Shown here piece after piece: positions 1 to 8,932 of a DNA stretch of 20,761 bases. The DNA lies in contig MCFE01000998.1 of NCBI GenBank assembly GCA_002104905.1, positions 1 to 20,761 on the forward strand. Reading direction: 5' to 3'. The DNA comes from Basidiobolus meristosporus CBS 931.73 (taxonomy: Eukaryota > Basidiobolomycota > Basidiobolomycetes > Basidiobolales > Basidiobolaceae). The notes below the pieces were generated by a model that saw only the letters and a list, made by a program, of their open reading frames with translations, had not been told where the DNA came from and ran no database searches. The translations under genes were made by a program, and so were the position numbers. Numbering within the stretch: the stretch's first letter is position 1; the number at the start of each line of letters is the position of its first letter.

Positions 1-618
1 TGGTCAGCACCCGCCAACAAACCACCCCCTCGGACGAGCGTGGCTCCCTGTGGCAAACCTGGTGGGATATCGTTGAGGAGGAGGGATGGACCGGGCTTTG
101 GAAGGGTCTCAAACCATCCCTGGTGTTGGTGGTCAACCCGGCCATCACCTACGGGGCCTTCGAGAAGATCAAGAAGTGGTTCCTGGCGAGATCCGGGGGC
201 AAGTCATTGTCCGCGCTGGAGGTCTTCCTGGTAGGCGCCTTGGCCAAAACCGCGGCCACCCTGATCACCTACCCCTACATCATGGCCAAGGTGAGACTGC
301 AATGGAAGCCACCCAAGAACGCCGAAGGAGCCAAACAGTACGAGCGGTACACCGGCGCGGTGGACGTGCTGAAGAAGGTTTGGAAGAAGGACGGCCTCAA
401 GGGGCTTTACAATGTAAGTGAATCCACCACCACCACCACCACCACCACTCTTCGGTCCATCGGCCCGTCCAGCTAACCTGGCTCTTGTTTAGGGAATGGA
501 CGCTCAGATCTACAAGGCGGTTCTCTCCCAGGCGTTGCTTCTCATGCTCAAGGAGAAGCTCACTGTGTACACCCTGATCCTGTTCGCATTCTTCAACCAG
601 CGTAAACTTCGCACCTAG
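1..618 (+). CDS. peroxisomal adenine nucleotide carrier, C-terminal part (5'-partial, two exons)
   Basis: C-terminal 178 residues of a mitochondrial-carrier-family membrane protein, closest by eye to the PMP47/PMP34/ANT1 type that exchanges ATP for AMP/ADP across the peroxisomal membrane for fatty-acid activation. Exons are 3-413 and 493-618; the start lies left of the window. Visible are the end of the second carrier repeat (EEEGWTGLWKGLKPSLVLVV, then NPAITYGAFE, typical of this subfamily), then the third repeat with a degenerate carrier signature around TYPYIMAKVRLQ at 275-301, the loop YTGAVDVLKKVWKKDGLKGL, and a final helix. Joining the exons at the GT-AG sites keeps frame across the conserved GLYN-GMDAQ segment and ends at TAG 616-618. 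GC and CpG content are far above the rest of the window, so this is the one host gene. Peroxisomal rather than mitochondrial location is inferred from family resemblance only. Confidence 0.82.
414..492 (+). other. spliceosomal intron, 79 bp
   Basis: GTAAGTG donor at 414, CTAAC branch-like site at 473-477 and TTTAG acceptor ending at 492, with a pyrimidine stretch before it. It is phase 0, between codons. Removal joins two conserved carrier segments in frame. The short length is usual for fungi. Confidence 0.88.
424..448 (+). repeat. (CCA)8 microsatellite inside the intron
   Basis: Eight perfect CCA units lie ten bases after the splice donor. Because they are intronic, length changes would not alter the protein. 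Confidence 0.9.
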
Positions 619-730
619 ATTCCTCCGTGTCTCGTGACCCACCATCCCATAGTAGCTATACCACCCGGACCTTGGTGTCCTTGATCGATGGATTTCTGGT
701 TGTCTAGTAGTCGGAGTGTAATACCCCCTC

Positions 731-754
731 ACCTTCACCTTCACCTTCACCTTC
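731..754 (+). repeat. (ACCTTC)4 hexamer repeat in a pyrimidine tract
   Basis: Four perfect ACCTTC units are followed by degenerate CCTTCC/CCCCTTC copies to about 825. The strand is almost purely pyrimidine apart from spaced A residues. It lies just downstream of the carrier stop codon, probably in or after its 3' UTR. Confidence 0.85.
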
Positions 755-1082
755 ACCCACACCTTTTCCTTCCCCTTCCCCTTCCCGTTCCCCCTCACTC
801 CCACCTTCACCTACACCCCTTCCGACATCCCCCATCCAGATCTTGAATCCTGATTTCGCTGGGTCCCGGGACGGTTTGCCCAATGTCCGACTTCCCAAAA
901 TAAATGAATGATTCCACGGTTGCTCCTACATCCACGTGTTCCCTTCATGCATAAGCGTTCCCACCCACATCGGAGGGATGCCTCGCCCTTGCCTCGGTAT
1001 TCTACTCGAATCCTCGCCGACCAGCACGGTTGGTTCTAGGTGCTACTCGCGTTGGATTTCCCTGGTCGGAGGGGATCGGAGC

Positions 1083-1099
1083 GGGAGGGAGGGGGGGGG
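1083..1099 (+). other. G-quadruplex-type tract (plus strand)
   Basis: GGGAGGGAGGGGGGGGG: at least four G3 runs with single-base loops. Sequence pattern only; folding is inferred. Confidence 0.65.
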
Positions 1100-1326
1100 A
1101 TCCATCGATCCCCCGTCCTTAAAGCTTATTTGGGATCTGCCCACGGATCCTTGGTTGCACACGACAGCCTGGGTCTCAGCATGCAGCAGCAATCAAGATA
1201 CCCCCTCCCCCCATCTCCCAGGAAGGGTACCACGTATATTCTGCGGTGGTAATGGTGACGAGGGGGGGGGGAGTGGATTCTCACCTGGATGAAAGGCAAA
1301 TCAAACTGTTCTCTGGTGTGGCGGAT

Positions 1327-1341
1327 CCCTCCCTCCCTCCC
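1327..1341 (-). other. G-quadruplex-type tract (minus strand)
   Basis: The plus strand reads CCCTCCCTCCCTCCC, so the minus strand has four G3 runs with single-base loops, the most stable quadruplex pattern class. It lies about 230 bp from the plus-strand G tract. Confidence 0.7.
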
Positions 1342-1919
1342 TTCCTCTCCGAAATCACACCACCCACTTGTCAACCCAGGTGACTTCCCTATCTCATCAC
1401 GTGTCAGGAATGTATGCTGGGAAGGTTGATTCCATGGGAAGTGTTCCCATCAAATCACACCCCTTGCAAAGTCCACACAACTCAGCAGCATCACCCACTG
1501 ACTGCCTCCTCTGGCTCTGCCACTTCCAATGCCTACCACACCTCTCTACTTGGGTAGTGTGTGGCCAAAGTGGCATCCACCTTCCCACCTTCCCCCTCAA
1601 CAGTCCCTTCCTTTGCATAGTTTCACATCCCACACTAATCCAGGAATATGCAGCCTATACCTGGCAAAGATCACCTTGATCTAGGATTTCATTGGGGATG
1701 GTGGTTGGTGAGTACTCTCCAGTCCCAAACCTTCAAGAAGCATTTCTGGCTGTAGTCCATATTTTGCTGCTCCACAGGCCACCATGCCCACTTAACTGTG
1801 ATGCAAGTCTCATTCTATGCTGCTCTCCAGTGTTGCACTCCATGCAGTAAATGGGCAACCCCTCTTACAAATGCCTATCACTGGTGCCAATCTTATAACC
1901 TTCTGGTGCATATACCATG

Positions 1920-2723
1920 GGAAGAACTTGCTTTGACATAACCGCTGATTGATGAGATGGAATCAGTGACAGAGTAAATCACCAAAGAAGATGCAATGGT
2001 TGCCCCCCTGAATAGCTTGCCAGATGGATTTCAGGGTCTTGTGTTGGCCCTAGAGTTGGACCTGCAGATCTGACTTTAAGTAACATAAATTGAAGGCTCC
2101 TGGATGAAAAATTGAGAAAATCAAGCCCTAACAAGAAGGAAGAAGATACATCAATGCATCTGGATATTAGACTTGTTCTGTTGGATAGTGCCACATTGAG
2201 CCATGAGTGCCATGGGTATTGAGTACCAGATGCATATCTACAATCCTTTAGTGCTCTTCCACATCTTGTACAACATTGACCTAAAAAAAAAGGTCAAAAA
2301 ATGGATTTTCTCCATCACAATGAGTGAAACACAGGGGCTGCTTTGCATGAAGATGCAGATCTATGTTTCACACTCTGTGGCCAAGTGTAGGCTCACTTGG
2401 CCTCCCTGGCACACTATGGCATCATTTGGCACTCATGGCTCAATGTGGCACTATCCAATGGAACAAGTCTATTTACCTAAAGAGGAACTTGAAGCCCTTT
2501 GAATGGAGAACCAAGCCTGCTAGTAGCCACTGCAGAAGGAGAGGACACTTGCCAGACTGGTGCTCTGAAAAGTGAGAAAATAAACTAATCAAGTGCAAAC
2601 TTGCAAATGATGGTACCACTGGAGACTTGTTATTTGTATATGCACTTAATAATGACTATCAATACAACCTTTAGATGAGGTATAGTGACTCTGGCTCATC
2701 TAGATACTTTACACATCAAAAAG
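1920..2723 (+). pseudogene. copia-1 remnant: gag to start of protease
   Basis: A decayed Ty1/copia fragment aligns by eye with copia-A 4055-4556. It covers the end of the Gag core (ATGGAATCAGTG and the NSL-D-FQGLV segment at 2010-2050), the lysine-rich linker, a zinc-knuckle remnant near 2522-2575, and the protease active-site region near 2683-2722, where the D-S-G triad is still readable. Stops and indels are frequent. A 300-bp inverted-repeat element (2170-2469) interrupts it. Immediately after the protease segment an LTR starts, so integrase, RT and RNase H are missing, consistent with an internal deletion. It is the most diverged copia copy in the window, hence probably the oldest. The 5' limit is approximate. 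Confidence 0.75.
2170..2469. mobile_element. 300-bp MITE-like inverted-repeat element, TA target
   Basis: Terminal inverted repeats of about 43 bp start GACTTGTTC and end GAACAAGTC, flanked by TA at 2168-2169 and 2470-2471. It lies inside copia-1 gag. Apart from the first 43 bp, its body matches the right arm of the 732-bp fold-back element at 10388-11119, including the small TTGACC...GGTCAA hairpin with an A-rich loop near 2277-2298. It encodes nothing credible, so it would need a transposase supplied in trans. A TA duplication suggests a Tc1/mariner-type enzyme, which is inference. Confidence 0.85.
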
Positions 2724-3100
2724 TGTTGTGAATTTTGTGATTTCACCTAAACATTCACCCAACTTAGTCACTTGGATCATCATGTAAAAATCTTGGAGAA
2801 TTCCTGCCAAATTTCTTACTGGGATGTACTTGCAACATTTTCACCAGAACATCAGATGCAAAGAACATGAAAACTCTCAAAGTTGTCCAAACCACCCCAA
2901 ACTTGGACCCAATTATCTTACATCCAATTCCTCAAAGGTGTCCAAACAGCCCCATACTTTGCACACAGTCTCTTGGGACCTTCCTAGGCATATTCTACAT
3001 GTCTTGATTGCCAAGACCACATAAAAGCACAAGTACTGCTATTACACCCAATAAGTCAATAAGTAAAAACTGCATAATCCGCTAGTGCTACCAGTCATTG
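2724..3100 (+). repeat. copia LTR remnant, 3' end truncated
   Basis: It starts TGTTGTG as the copia-A LTR does, and follows that LTR throughout, with a partial internal reduplication around the GTTGTCCAAAC motif (2881-2950). The match stops near 3100, about 25 bp short of the expected ACAACA end, exactly where CACTA-1 homology begins. Confidence 0.78.
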
Positions 3101-3298
3101 CCTAACCCTTTGAAAATAATTCTGTCCTACAGGTGGATCCAATCTGCACCAGCCATCAGGATACCACATTGAGGCTGCCATAATGCTTGCAGTTTGGAAT
3201 TATTGACCCTCCTCACAATCTTATGACAGGATTGCAACAGTATTTTGCCAAATATGTGATTAAACTTGGAAGTATTTTAGCAGTCCCTGGGCAATATT
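3101..3298 (-). mobile_element. CACTA-1, terminal fragment left of copia-A
   Basis: It aligns by eye with 8933-9140 of CACTA-2; similarity begins at the same CCTAACCC/CACTAACCC motif in both, marking a shared terminus. It continues at 7987 after copia-A. Read on the minus strand this is the region downstream of the transposase gene. No coding frame is supported. Confidence 0.72.
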
Positions 3299-3647
3299 TG
3301 TTGTGAAAATTTGTAATTCCACCTAAATATTCACCTAACTTAGTCACTTAGATCATTACCCTCAAATCCTAGAGAATACTGACCAAATTTCTTGTCAGGA
3401 TTTACTTGTAATATTTTCACCAAAATACCAGGTACCCAGAACATGAAGATTCTCAAAGTTGTCCAAACAGCCCCATACTTTGCACACATGCTCTTGGGAC
3501 CTTCCTTAACCTATTCTACATGTTTGGTATGCCAAGACCAGGTAAAAGTATAAATACTACTTTTACATTCAATAAATCATTAAGTGAAAACCACATGATC
3601 TCCTTGTTCTCCCAATCACTTCCAATATCTCCAAGACTCTTACAACA
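3299..3647 (+). repeat. copia-A 5' LTR
   Basis: 349 bp, TGTTGTG...ACAACA with 6-bp terminal inverted repeats. A TATA-like TATAAATA lies at 3549-3556, and an AATAAA at 3570-3575. Confidence 0.93.
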
Positions 3648-3648
3648 T

Positions 3649-3661
3649 GTTATGAGCTCCA
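3649..3661 (+). promoter_or_regulatory. copia-A primer-binding site, initiator tRNA-Met anticodon-arm type
   Basis: One base after the LTR, GTTATGAGC is the exact complement of GCUCAUAAC, the anticodon-loop segment of fungal initiator tRNA-Met. Drosophila copia and yeast Ty5 are known to prime from such an internal half-tRNA site rather than the CCA end. Beyond nine bases the match weakens (a possible G-U pair, then mismatches). The likely gag AUG (3652-3654) lies within the site. Confidence 0.6.
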
Positions 3662-4440
3662 AGCTGTCACTCTCTGCAATGTCTACTGCTGCTATTACTG
3701 GAATTTTTCCCTCTGCTGAAAAGTTGGATGGATCTAACTACCAAGTGTGGAAGGTGAAGATGAAGATGCTGCTACAAGAAAGAGGCCTTTGGGATATTGT
3801 CATGGGAGAAGAATGCCCTCCTAAAAACGTGGGTGAGGAAGCCTTAAAGCACCAGAAGAAAGAACAAAGTGCCTTTAACTGCATTTGCCTTAATGTCAAA
3901 GACAAATTGCTAATTCAATGTTCAAGAGCAAAAACAGCAAAGAATGTCTGGAAGGCATTAGAGGACACCTACCAGTCATGTTCAGCTGCTAAGAAAATGT
4001 ATCTGAGACAAAAATTCTTTACAACAAAGATGCTGCCAGGAGAAGAAATGAGAAATCTGATTAACAGAATTACCCTGCTGGTAGATGAAATGGAATCTGT
4101 GGGCATACCAACTACTGATGAGGATGTGGTAGTTACCATCCTGAATAGCCTGACAGACAGGTTTCAGGGCCTTGTATCAGCCCTAGAGTCCAGAACTGAA
4201 GATTTGACCTTAAACTAAGTATAGGGAAGGCTCCTGGATGAAGAATTAAGAGAATCAAGTGCCAATAAGAAGGAAGAAGAAAATGCTTTAATAAGCAATG
4301 ATAACCAACAAAGGAGGTACCCAAGACCCTACAAAGGCAACAGCAACCTCTTTTGCAGCTACTGCAAAAGGAAAGGATACACATCAGACTGGTGCTTCAG
4401 AACAAAAGATAGTCAGCAGAAAAAGCCGGAATATGGATAT
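3652..4440 (+). pseudogene. copia-A Gag (broken)
   Basis: Retrotransposon capsid-type Gag. The frame is open from ATG 3652 (alternative ATG 3679) to TAA 4216-4218; a TAG follows at 4222. The product has the copia-type Gag core: LDGSNYQVWKVKMKMLL at about residues 24-40, then the NVWKALEDTYQS and NLINRITLLVDEME segments. Past the stops the same frame continues through a lysine/glutamate-rich linker to a zinc knuckle at about 4357-4398. There the expected histidine of CX2CX4HX4C is tyrosine, a single-base change relative to copia-B. Gag would therefore lack its nucleic-acid-binding end, and even readthrough would give a damaged knuckle. Confidence 0.9.
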
Positions 4441-7072
4441 GCTGCAACAACTGAAGATAGACTATTCATATATGCACTAAATAATACCATAAACAAGGAT
4501 TCTCAGATGTGGTATATTGACTCTCAATCATCTCAACACTTTACACACCAAAAAGAGCTTTTTACCCAATATCAAGAAATTCCAATCAAGAAGGTTTTCA
4601 TGGATGACAATTGCACACTTGATGCAGTGGGAGAAGGAACTATCCAAGTAAACCTAAGAAGTAGTGAAGGAAGCCATTCACTGACCTTTAAAGAAGTACT
4701 CTATGTACCAGAAATAGCCAAGAACCTACTATCTGTAAGCAAGGCCACTGCAGAAGGACTCAGTTTCAGCTTTGACAAATCTGGATGCAAGATCACTGAT
4801 CAAGATGGTGCCCATAATGCTTTAGGTATTAGAGATCAGAACCTATACAAGTTGACTTATATTCCATCATATTTGGAAGCCAATATATGTAACTTAAATG
4901 AAGAAACACCAATGCTTTGGCACAGGAGATTTGGGCACATCAATTTTGATTATTTGCGCAAAATGATCAAAGATCAGCTAATTTCTGGAGTGAGAATTGA
5001 TCCCCCAGCTAATTTGGAGCACTGTGAAGCCTGCATATATGGGAAACAAGCCAGACAACTGTTCAAGAGCTCTGGGATGATCAAAACTAAGAAAAAATTA
5101 GATCTAATTCACTCAGATCTGTGTGGACCTATGCAAAATTTATCCTTAGGCAGGATGAAGTATTTAATCACTTTTATTGATGATTACACAAGATACACAT
5201 GAGTCTACTTCACGGAGAGAAAGGAAGAAGCTCTGTTCAAGCTCAGGGAATTTAAAGCCATGGTGGAGAGAGAAACTGGTGAAAAAATCATGAAAATACA
5301 CTCTGACAATGGTGGAGAATATACCTCAAAACTCTTCATCCACTTCTGCAAAATTCATGGGATAAAGCAAGAGACTACTGTACCATACTCCCCACAGCAA
5401 AATGGAGTAGCAGAACATGCTAACAGATCAATAATTGATATGGCAAGATCTATGATCCATGATCAAAAATTATCCTATGATTTTTGGGTGGAATCAGTTG
5501 CCACTGCTGTATATCTTAGAAATAGAAGTTATAGCAGAATACTTTGTGATTCTACTCCATTAAAGGCATGGTATGGGTACAGACCAAGTGCAGAACATCT
5601 AAGAATATTTGGGTGTACAGCATATGCCAAGAAACTCCCCAGCTATCAGCCAAAATTTGAGCCAAAAAGTGTAAAATGCATATTTTTGGGCCACTGCAAT
5701 GAGAGTAAAGCATACAGACTCAGCCATACCAAAGCAAGGAAGCTCACCAAGTCCAGGGATGTGTTGTTTGATGAAAATTCAAAATTTTCACAAAAAAAGA
5801 CATCAGATGATGACAAAAATCTGATCTCAATCTACCAACTATCAGGATTGAAGCAGAGCAAAATAATGAAAATTTTTTCACTCCAGAGGACTCTACAACC
5901 ATGGTTCAGCTAGAATCAGTGCCCAGGAATATCCCAGAAGTGATCATTCCAGTATCAAATGCCCAGAGATCAAAATGGACAAGAAATAGCCCAAATCACT
6001 ATATCAATGAGGGCACAAAATTAGTCTATGCCTATTCAGTCCATATTGCTGAGCCCCAGACTGTAAAAGAGGCCCTAAATAGCCCTTAGACAAAGTTTTG
6101 GAGATCTGCAATGGCTGAGGAATATCTGGCCCTGATGGAATATCCAACTTGGGACTTAGTCAAATTACCAATCAACCAAAAATCAATTGGATGCAGATGG
6201 GTCTTCAAGACAATATACAAGACTGATGGTACAATTAAAAGATACAAAGCAAGACTTGTGGCAAAAGGAAACTCTCAAACAAAAGGACCTGACTATACTG
6301 AGATCTTCTGGCCAGTAGCCAAGTTTAATTCTGTCAGATTAATTTTGGCTATTGCAGCCAAATATAAGTTTTTTATTCATCAAATGGATGTAAAAGCTGC
6401 ATTTTTGAATGGAGAACCTGATGAGGATGTGTATATGGACCAGCCTGATGGGTTTGTAGACCAAGATAACTCCCATTTGGTCTGCAAGCTTAAAAAGTCA
6501 CTATATGGTCTCAAACAATCACCAAGAGCCTGGAATTGCAAGATAGATTCTTATTTGGAATCTTTGAGTTTCAAAATGAGTAATGCTGACTATAGTATAT
6601 ACTATAAGCCAGATAGAGCAAATCCAGCTCTATTAGCTCTATATGTGGATGATCTTATTATAGACGCCAATAACCTAGAAACATTGGAAGAGACAAAATC
6701 CAGCCTATCTAAGGAGTTCAAGATGACCAATCTAGGAGAACTCAGTTACTACTTAGGGATTAAGTTCTCTGTAGACAGAAGTACCCAGACTATTACCCTA
6801 AGCCAATCCAGTATACTCAAGATATACTAAAGAAGTACCAAATGGAAGACTGTAAACTGGCAGCTACCCTAATGGAGACAAACCTTAACTTGGTCAAAAC
6901 TCAACCAAATCAAGAGAGTTTGGTTCCATCTGAAAGCCCTGACTTTCCTTATCAATCTATGATTGGCAGTTGGATGTACATCTTGCTTGGAACATGTCCA
7001 GATATATAATATTCAGTGGGAGTTGTCAGTCAACATAATCAGAACTATGGATCTGATCATATAGCAGCAGTT

Positions 7073-7115
7073 AAGCAGATAGCAGCAGTTCCTTTTAGAT
7101 ATCTAAAATCTGCTT
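7073..7115 (+). other. 43-bp micro-inversion inside copia-A RNase H region
   Basis: Flanked by the inverted octamers AAGCAGAT and ATCTGCTT. The plus strand here reads like the plus strand of copia-B (14179-14222), although the two elements lie in opposite orientations everywhere else, so this piece is flipped. It destroys the conserved QIFRYLKGT motif that copia-B keeps. Confidence 0.85.
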
Positions 7116-7622
7116 AAGATACACTTATAAGGATTCAGAGCAGGATTTTATTGGATACTCTGATGCTGATTGTGGAAGAAATTTAGAAGACAGAAGATCC
7201 ACCACAAGATACACCTTTCTTTACTGTAAAGAAGTAATATCATGGAACTCAAGAAAGCAACCAACCATAACACTTTCTACCACAGAGGCAGAGTATATGG
7301 CAGCCTGTGAAGCTACAAAAGAAGCAATGTGGTTAAGAAAGCTTTTTACAGATTTAGGCCTATGTCAAAAAACACCTATTACTTTATTTCAATATAATCG
7401 AGGATGTATACAATTAGGTGAAAATCAAACTTTTCATGCTAGAACCAAGCACATAGATATTAGACATCATTTCATATGTGAAGCTATAGAGAACAACTTA
7501 GTTATCTGAGTCAAATGTACTACAGATGAAATGATTGCAGACATATTTACCAAAGCATCAGCTAGAGACAAGTTTAAATATCTTAGGTCAAAATTAGGAC
7601 TAGTCAGTATGAACATTGAGCT

Positions 7623-7631
7623 GAGTGGGAG
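7623..7631 (+). promoter_or_regulatory. copia-A polypurine tract
   Basis: GAGTGGGAG (purines except one T) directly abuts the 3' LTR, the position required for plus-strand priming. Copia-B has the complementary CTCCCACTC at the same place. Confidence 0.75.
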
Positions 7632-7981
7632 TGTTGTAAAAACTCATAATTCCACCTAAATATTCACCTAACTTAGTCACTTAGATCATTACCTTCAAAT
7701 CCCAGAGAATACTGACCAAAATTCCTTGTTGGGATTTACTTGGAATATTTTCACTAAAATACCAGGTACCCAGAAATTGAAAATTCTCAAAGTTGTCCAA
7801 ACAGCCCCAAACTTTGCACACATGTTCTTAGGACCTTTCTTAACCTATTCTACATATTTGTAATGCCAAGACTATGTAAAAGTATAAACACTACTTTTAC
7901 ATTCAATAAATCATTAAGTGAAAACCACATAATCTACTAGTTCTCCCAATCACTTCCAATATCTTCAAAACTTTTACAACA
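7632..7981 (+). repeat. copia-A 3' LTR
   Basis: 350 bp, TGTTGTA...ACAACA, homologous throughout to 3299-3647, followed by the ATATT target duplication. Confidence 0.93.
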
Positions 7982-7986
7982 ATATT

Positions 7987-8932
7987 TGCATGGCATTCTG
8001 ATGGTCTTATTGCAGTCTACACTAACTTCAACAGTCCTAACTGACCAGCAGAAGCAAGCACCTTATATGAAAAAAACTTCAATGGTATGTTGGCAGCCTT
8101 GATGCATACATCCATTGGCATTATATTGGCAGTATGGCAGCATACAGTATGTCCTGTATAATGATACTGTCCAATTTACCAAATGGTGTTTCCTTTTGCT
8201 ACCCTCCTTGTGCCACTCATATATTCTATTGTAAAATCACCCCTCTTTATTTGCTTGCCCACTGCCACCATGCATATTTCACATAAAGTTTTTGTCAAGA
8301 AAGAACTATGGCCTCCTGCTCACTGACCTCTACATACAGGTACATCCACTGCAACTGACACACTTCTATCATCTCAGCTTTATGACTTTACATTGCAATA
8401 CTCACAAAGTGGCCATATACCATGTATTGCTGTTAGCATAAGCATCTTGCAAGCATAAGCTTAGTTGCCTCCACTTTTGCCATGAGCACCTCTTGAATAT
8501 CCTCAAAATACTTTTTGGTACTGGCCATATATTTTGAATCATGGCTGGTTTTTTGCCCCCCTTATAGGTGTGCTCAGGTTCTTGTTTGTATGAATTTTGT
8601 ATTAAAGGAAAAGAAATTGGCTAGTACTCAGAAGAAACCTGGCATACTTTGGTTATGTTGTCTTAATATAAATTAACTGCTTGTTGCATCCAACCCAATT
8701 GTGCCCCACTTAACTAATTACCCACACATTGTCCTGATCATATTACATGAAGTCACTTGGCTTTATAAGGTGTTTGTGACATTTTTCTCTATGTGTGTTG
8801 TCTCAATGTGTATTAGAGCTTTGCTGGATTCATACTGGATACAGTTGTGAGGGGAGATAAGATCACAATATATGGCTGAGCCTTCTTCTTCACAGCTTAT
8901 ACTCTTTGTGCCACTTTTAGAAGGCAGAGATG
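7987..8932 (-). mobile_element. CACTA-1, internally deleted body right of copia-A
   Basis: 7987-8735 aligns by eye with 9146-9890 of CACTA-2 (C-terminal transposase and 3' region). 8745-8932 aligns with 12380-12560 (the acidic linker near the transposase N-terminus). The two blocks meet near 8735-8745, so about 2.5 kb of transposase core is missing, the usual form of a non-autonomous CACTA derivative. The minus frame 8993-8763 preserves part of the linker (EEEGSA, then a proline/threonine-rich stretch) but is not a gene. The right boundary is set by the CACTA motif at 8933, where CACTA-2 appears to start. Confidence 0.7.

Larger units (their letters stand above)
619..1900. other. intergenic region, no supported gene
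   Basis: This is the 3' flank of the carrier gene. It holds a pyrimidine-rich simple-repeat tract (about 719-830), an AATAAA-like stretch near 898-904 that may be a polyadenylation signal, two G-quadruplex-type tracts, and a long G run at 1262-1271. Open frames here (for example 936-1292 and 1368-1679) have low-complexity or unrecognisable translations and overlap one another on both strands. From roughly 1400 the composition turns less CpG-rich, like the transposon region, so 1400-1900 may be decayed repeat DNA that I cannot place. Confidence 0.6.
4441..7659 (+). pseudogene. copia-A Pol: protease, integrase, RT, RNase H (broken)
   Basis: It runs in frame with Gag. The protease active site near 4516-4524 reads D-S-Q instead of D-S-G. 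The GAG-pre-integrase zinc region (LWHRRFGHINF, CEACIYGKQ) spans about 4915-5050. The integrase core has HSDLCGP (about 5110), HSDNGGEY (about 5300) and QQNGVAE (about 5395). RT has HQMDVKAAFLNGE (about 6379-6417) and the YVDD box (about 6643). RNase H has TEAEYMA (about 7283) and TKHIDIRHHF (about 7447). Lesions: TGA 5200-5202 replacing Trp; frameshift near 5827; TAG 6087-6089; one-base loss near 6808; TAA near 7006; a 43-bp inversion at 7073-7115; TGA 7507-7509. The final frame ends 28 bp inside the 3' LTR. Copia-B supplies the comparison for each lesion. Confidence 0.93.
3299..7981 (+). mobile_element. copia-A, full-length Ty1/copia LTR retrotransposon (inactive)
   Basis: A complete 4683-bp element with 349/350-bp LTRs that begin TGTTGT and end ACAACA, a 5-bp target duplication ATATT (3294-3298 and 7982-7986), a primer-binding site, a polypurine tract and gag-pol in the order Gag, protease, integrase, RT, RNase H, diagnostic of copia. 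It is inserted in CACTA-1: joining the flanks at one ATATT recreates the uninterrupted sequence seen at 9138-9150 of CACTA-2, a natural empty site. Its LTRs differ at about 32 positions by hand count (roughly 9%), so the insertion is old. Multiple stops, frameshifts and a micro-inversion make it non-functional. Confidence 0.95.

Noticed and set aside
424-448. CCA repeat read on the minus strand as a poly-Trp coding run
   Set aside because: It is intronic, and the minus-strand frame crosses both exon and intron of a well-supported gene.
936-1679. ORFs in the carrier 3' flank
   Set aside because: They overlap on both strands, are built from simple-sequence DNA, have no recognisable domain and show no splice or start context.
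2203-2502. ORF sharing a protein segment with ORFs at 10862-11122 and 10247-10510
   Set aside because: These are frames within the inverted arms of the fold-back and MITE elements; similarity follows from DNA repeat identity, and the frames run out into unrelated flanks.
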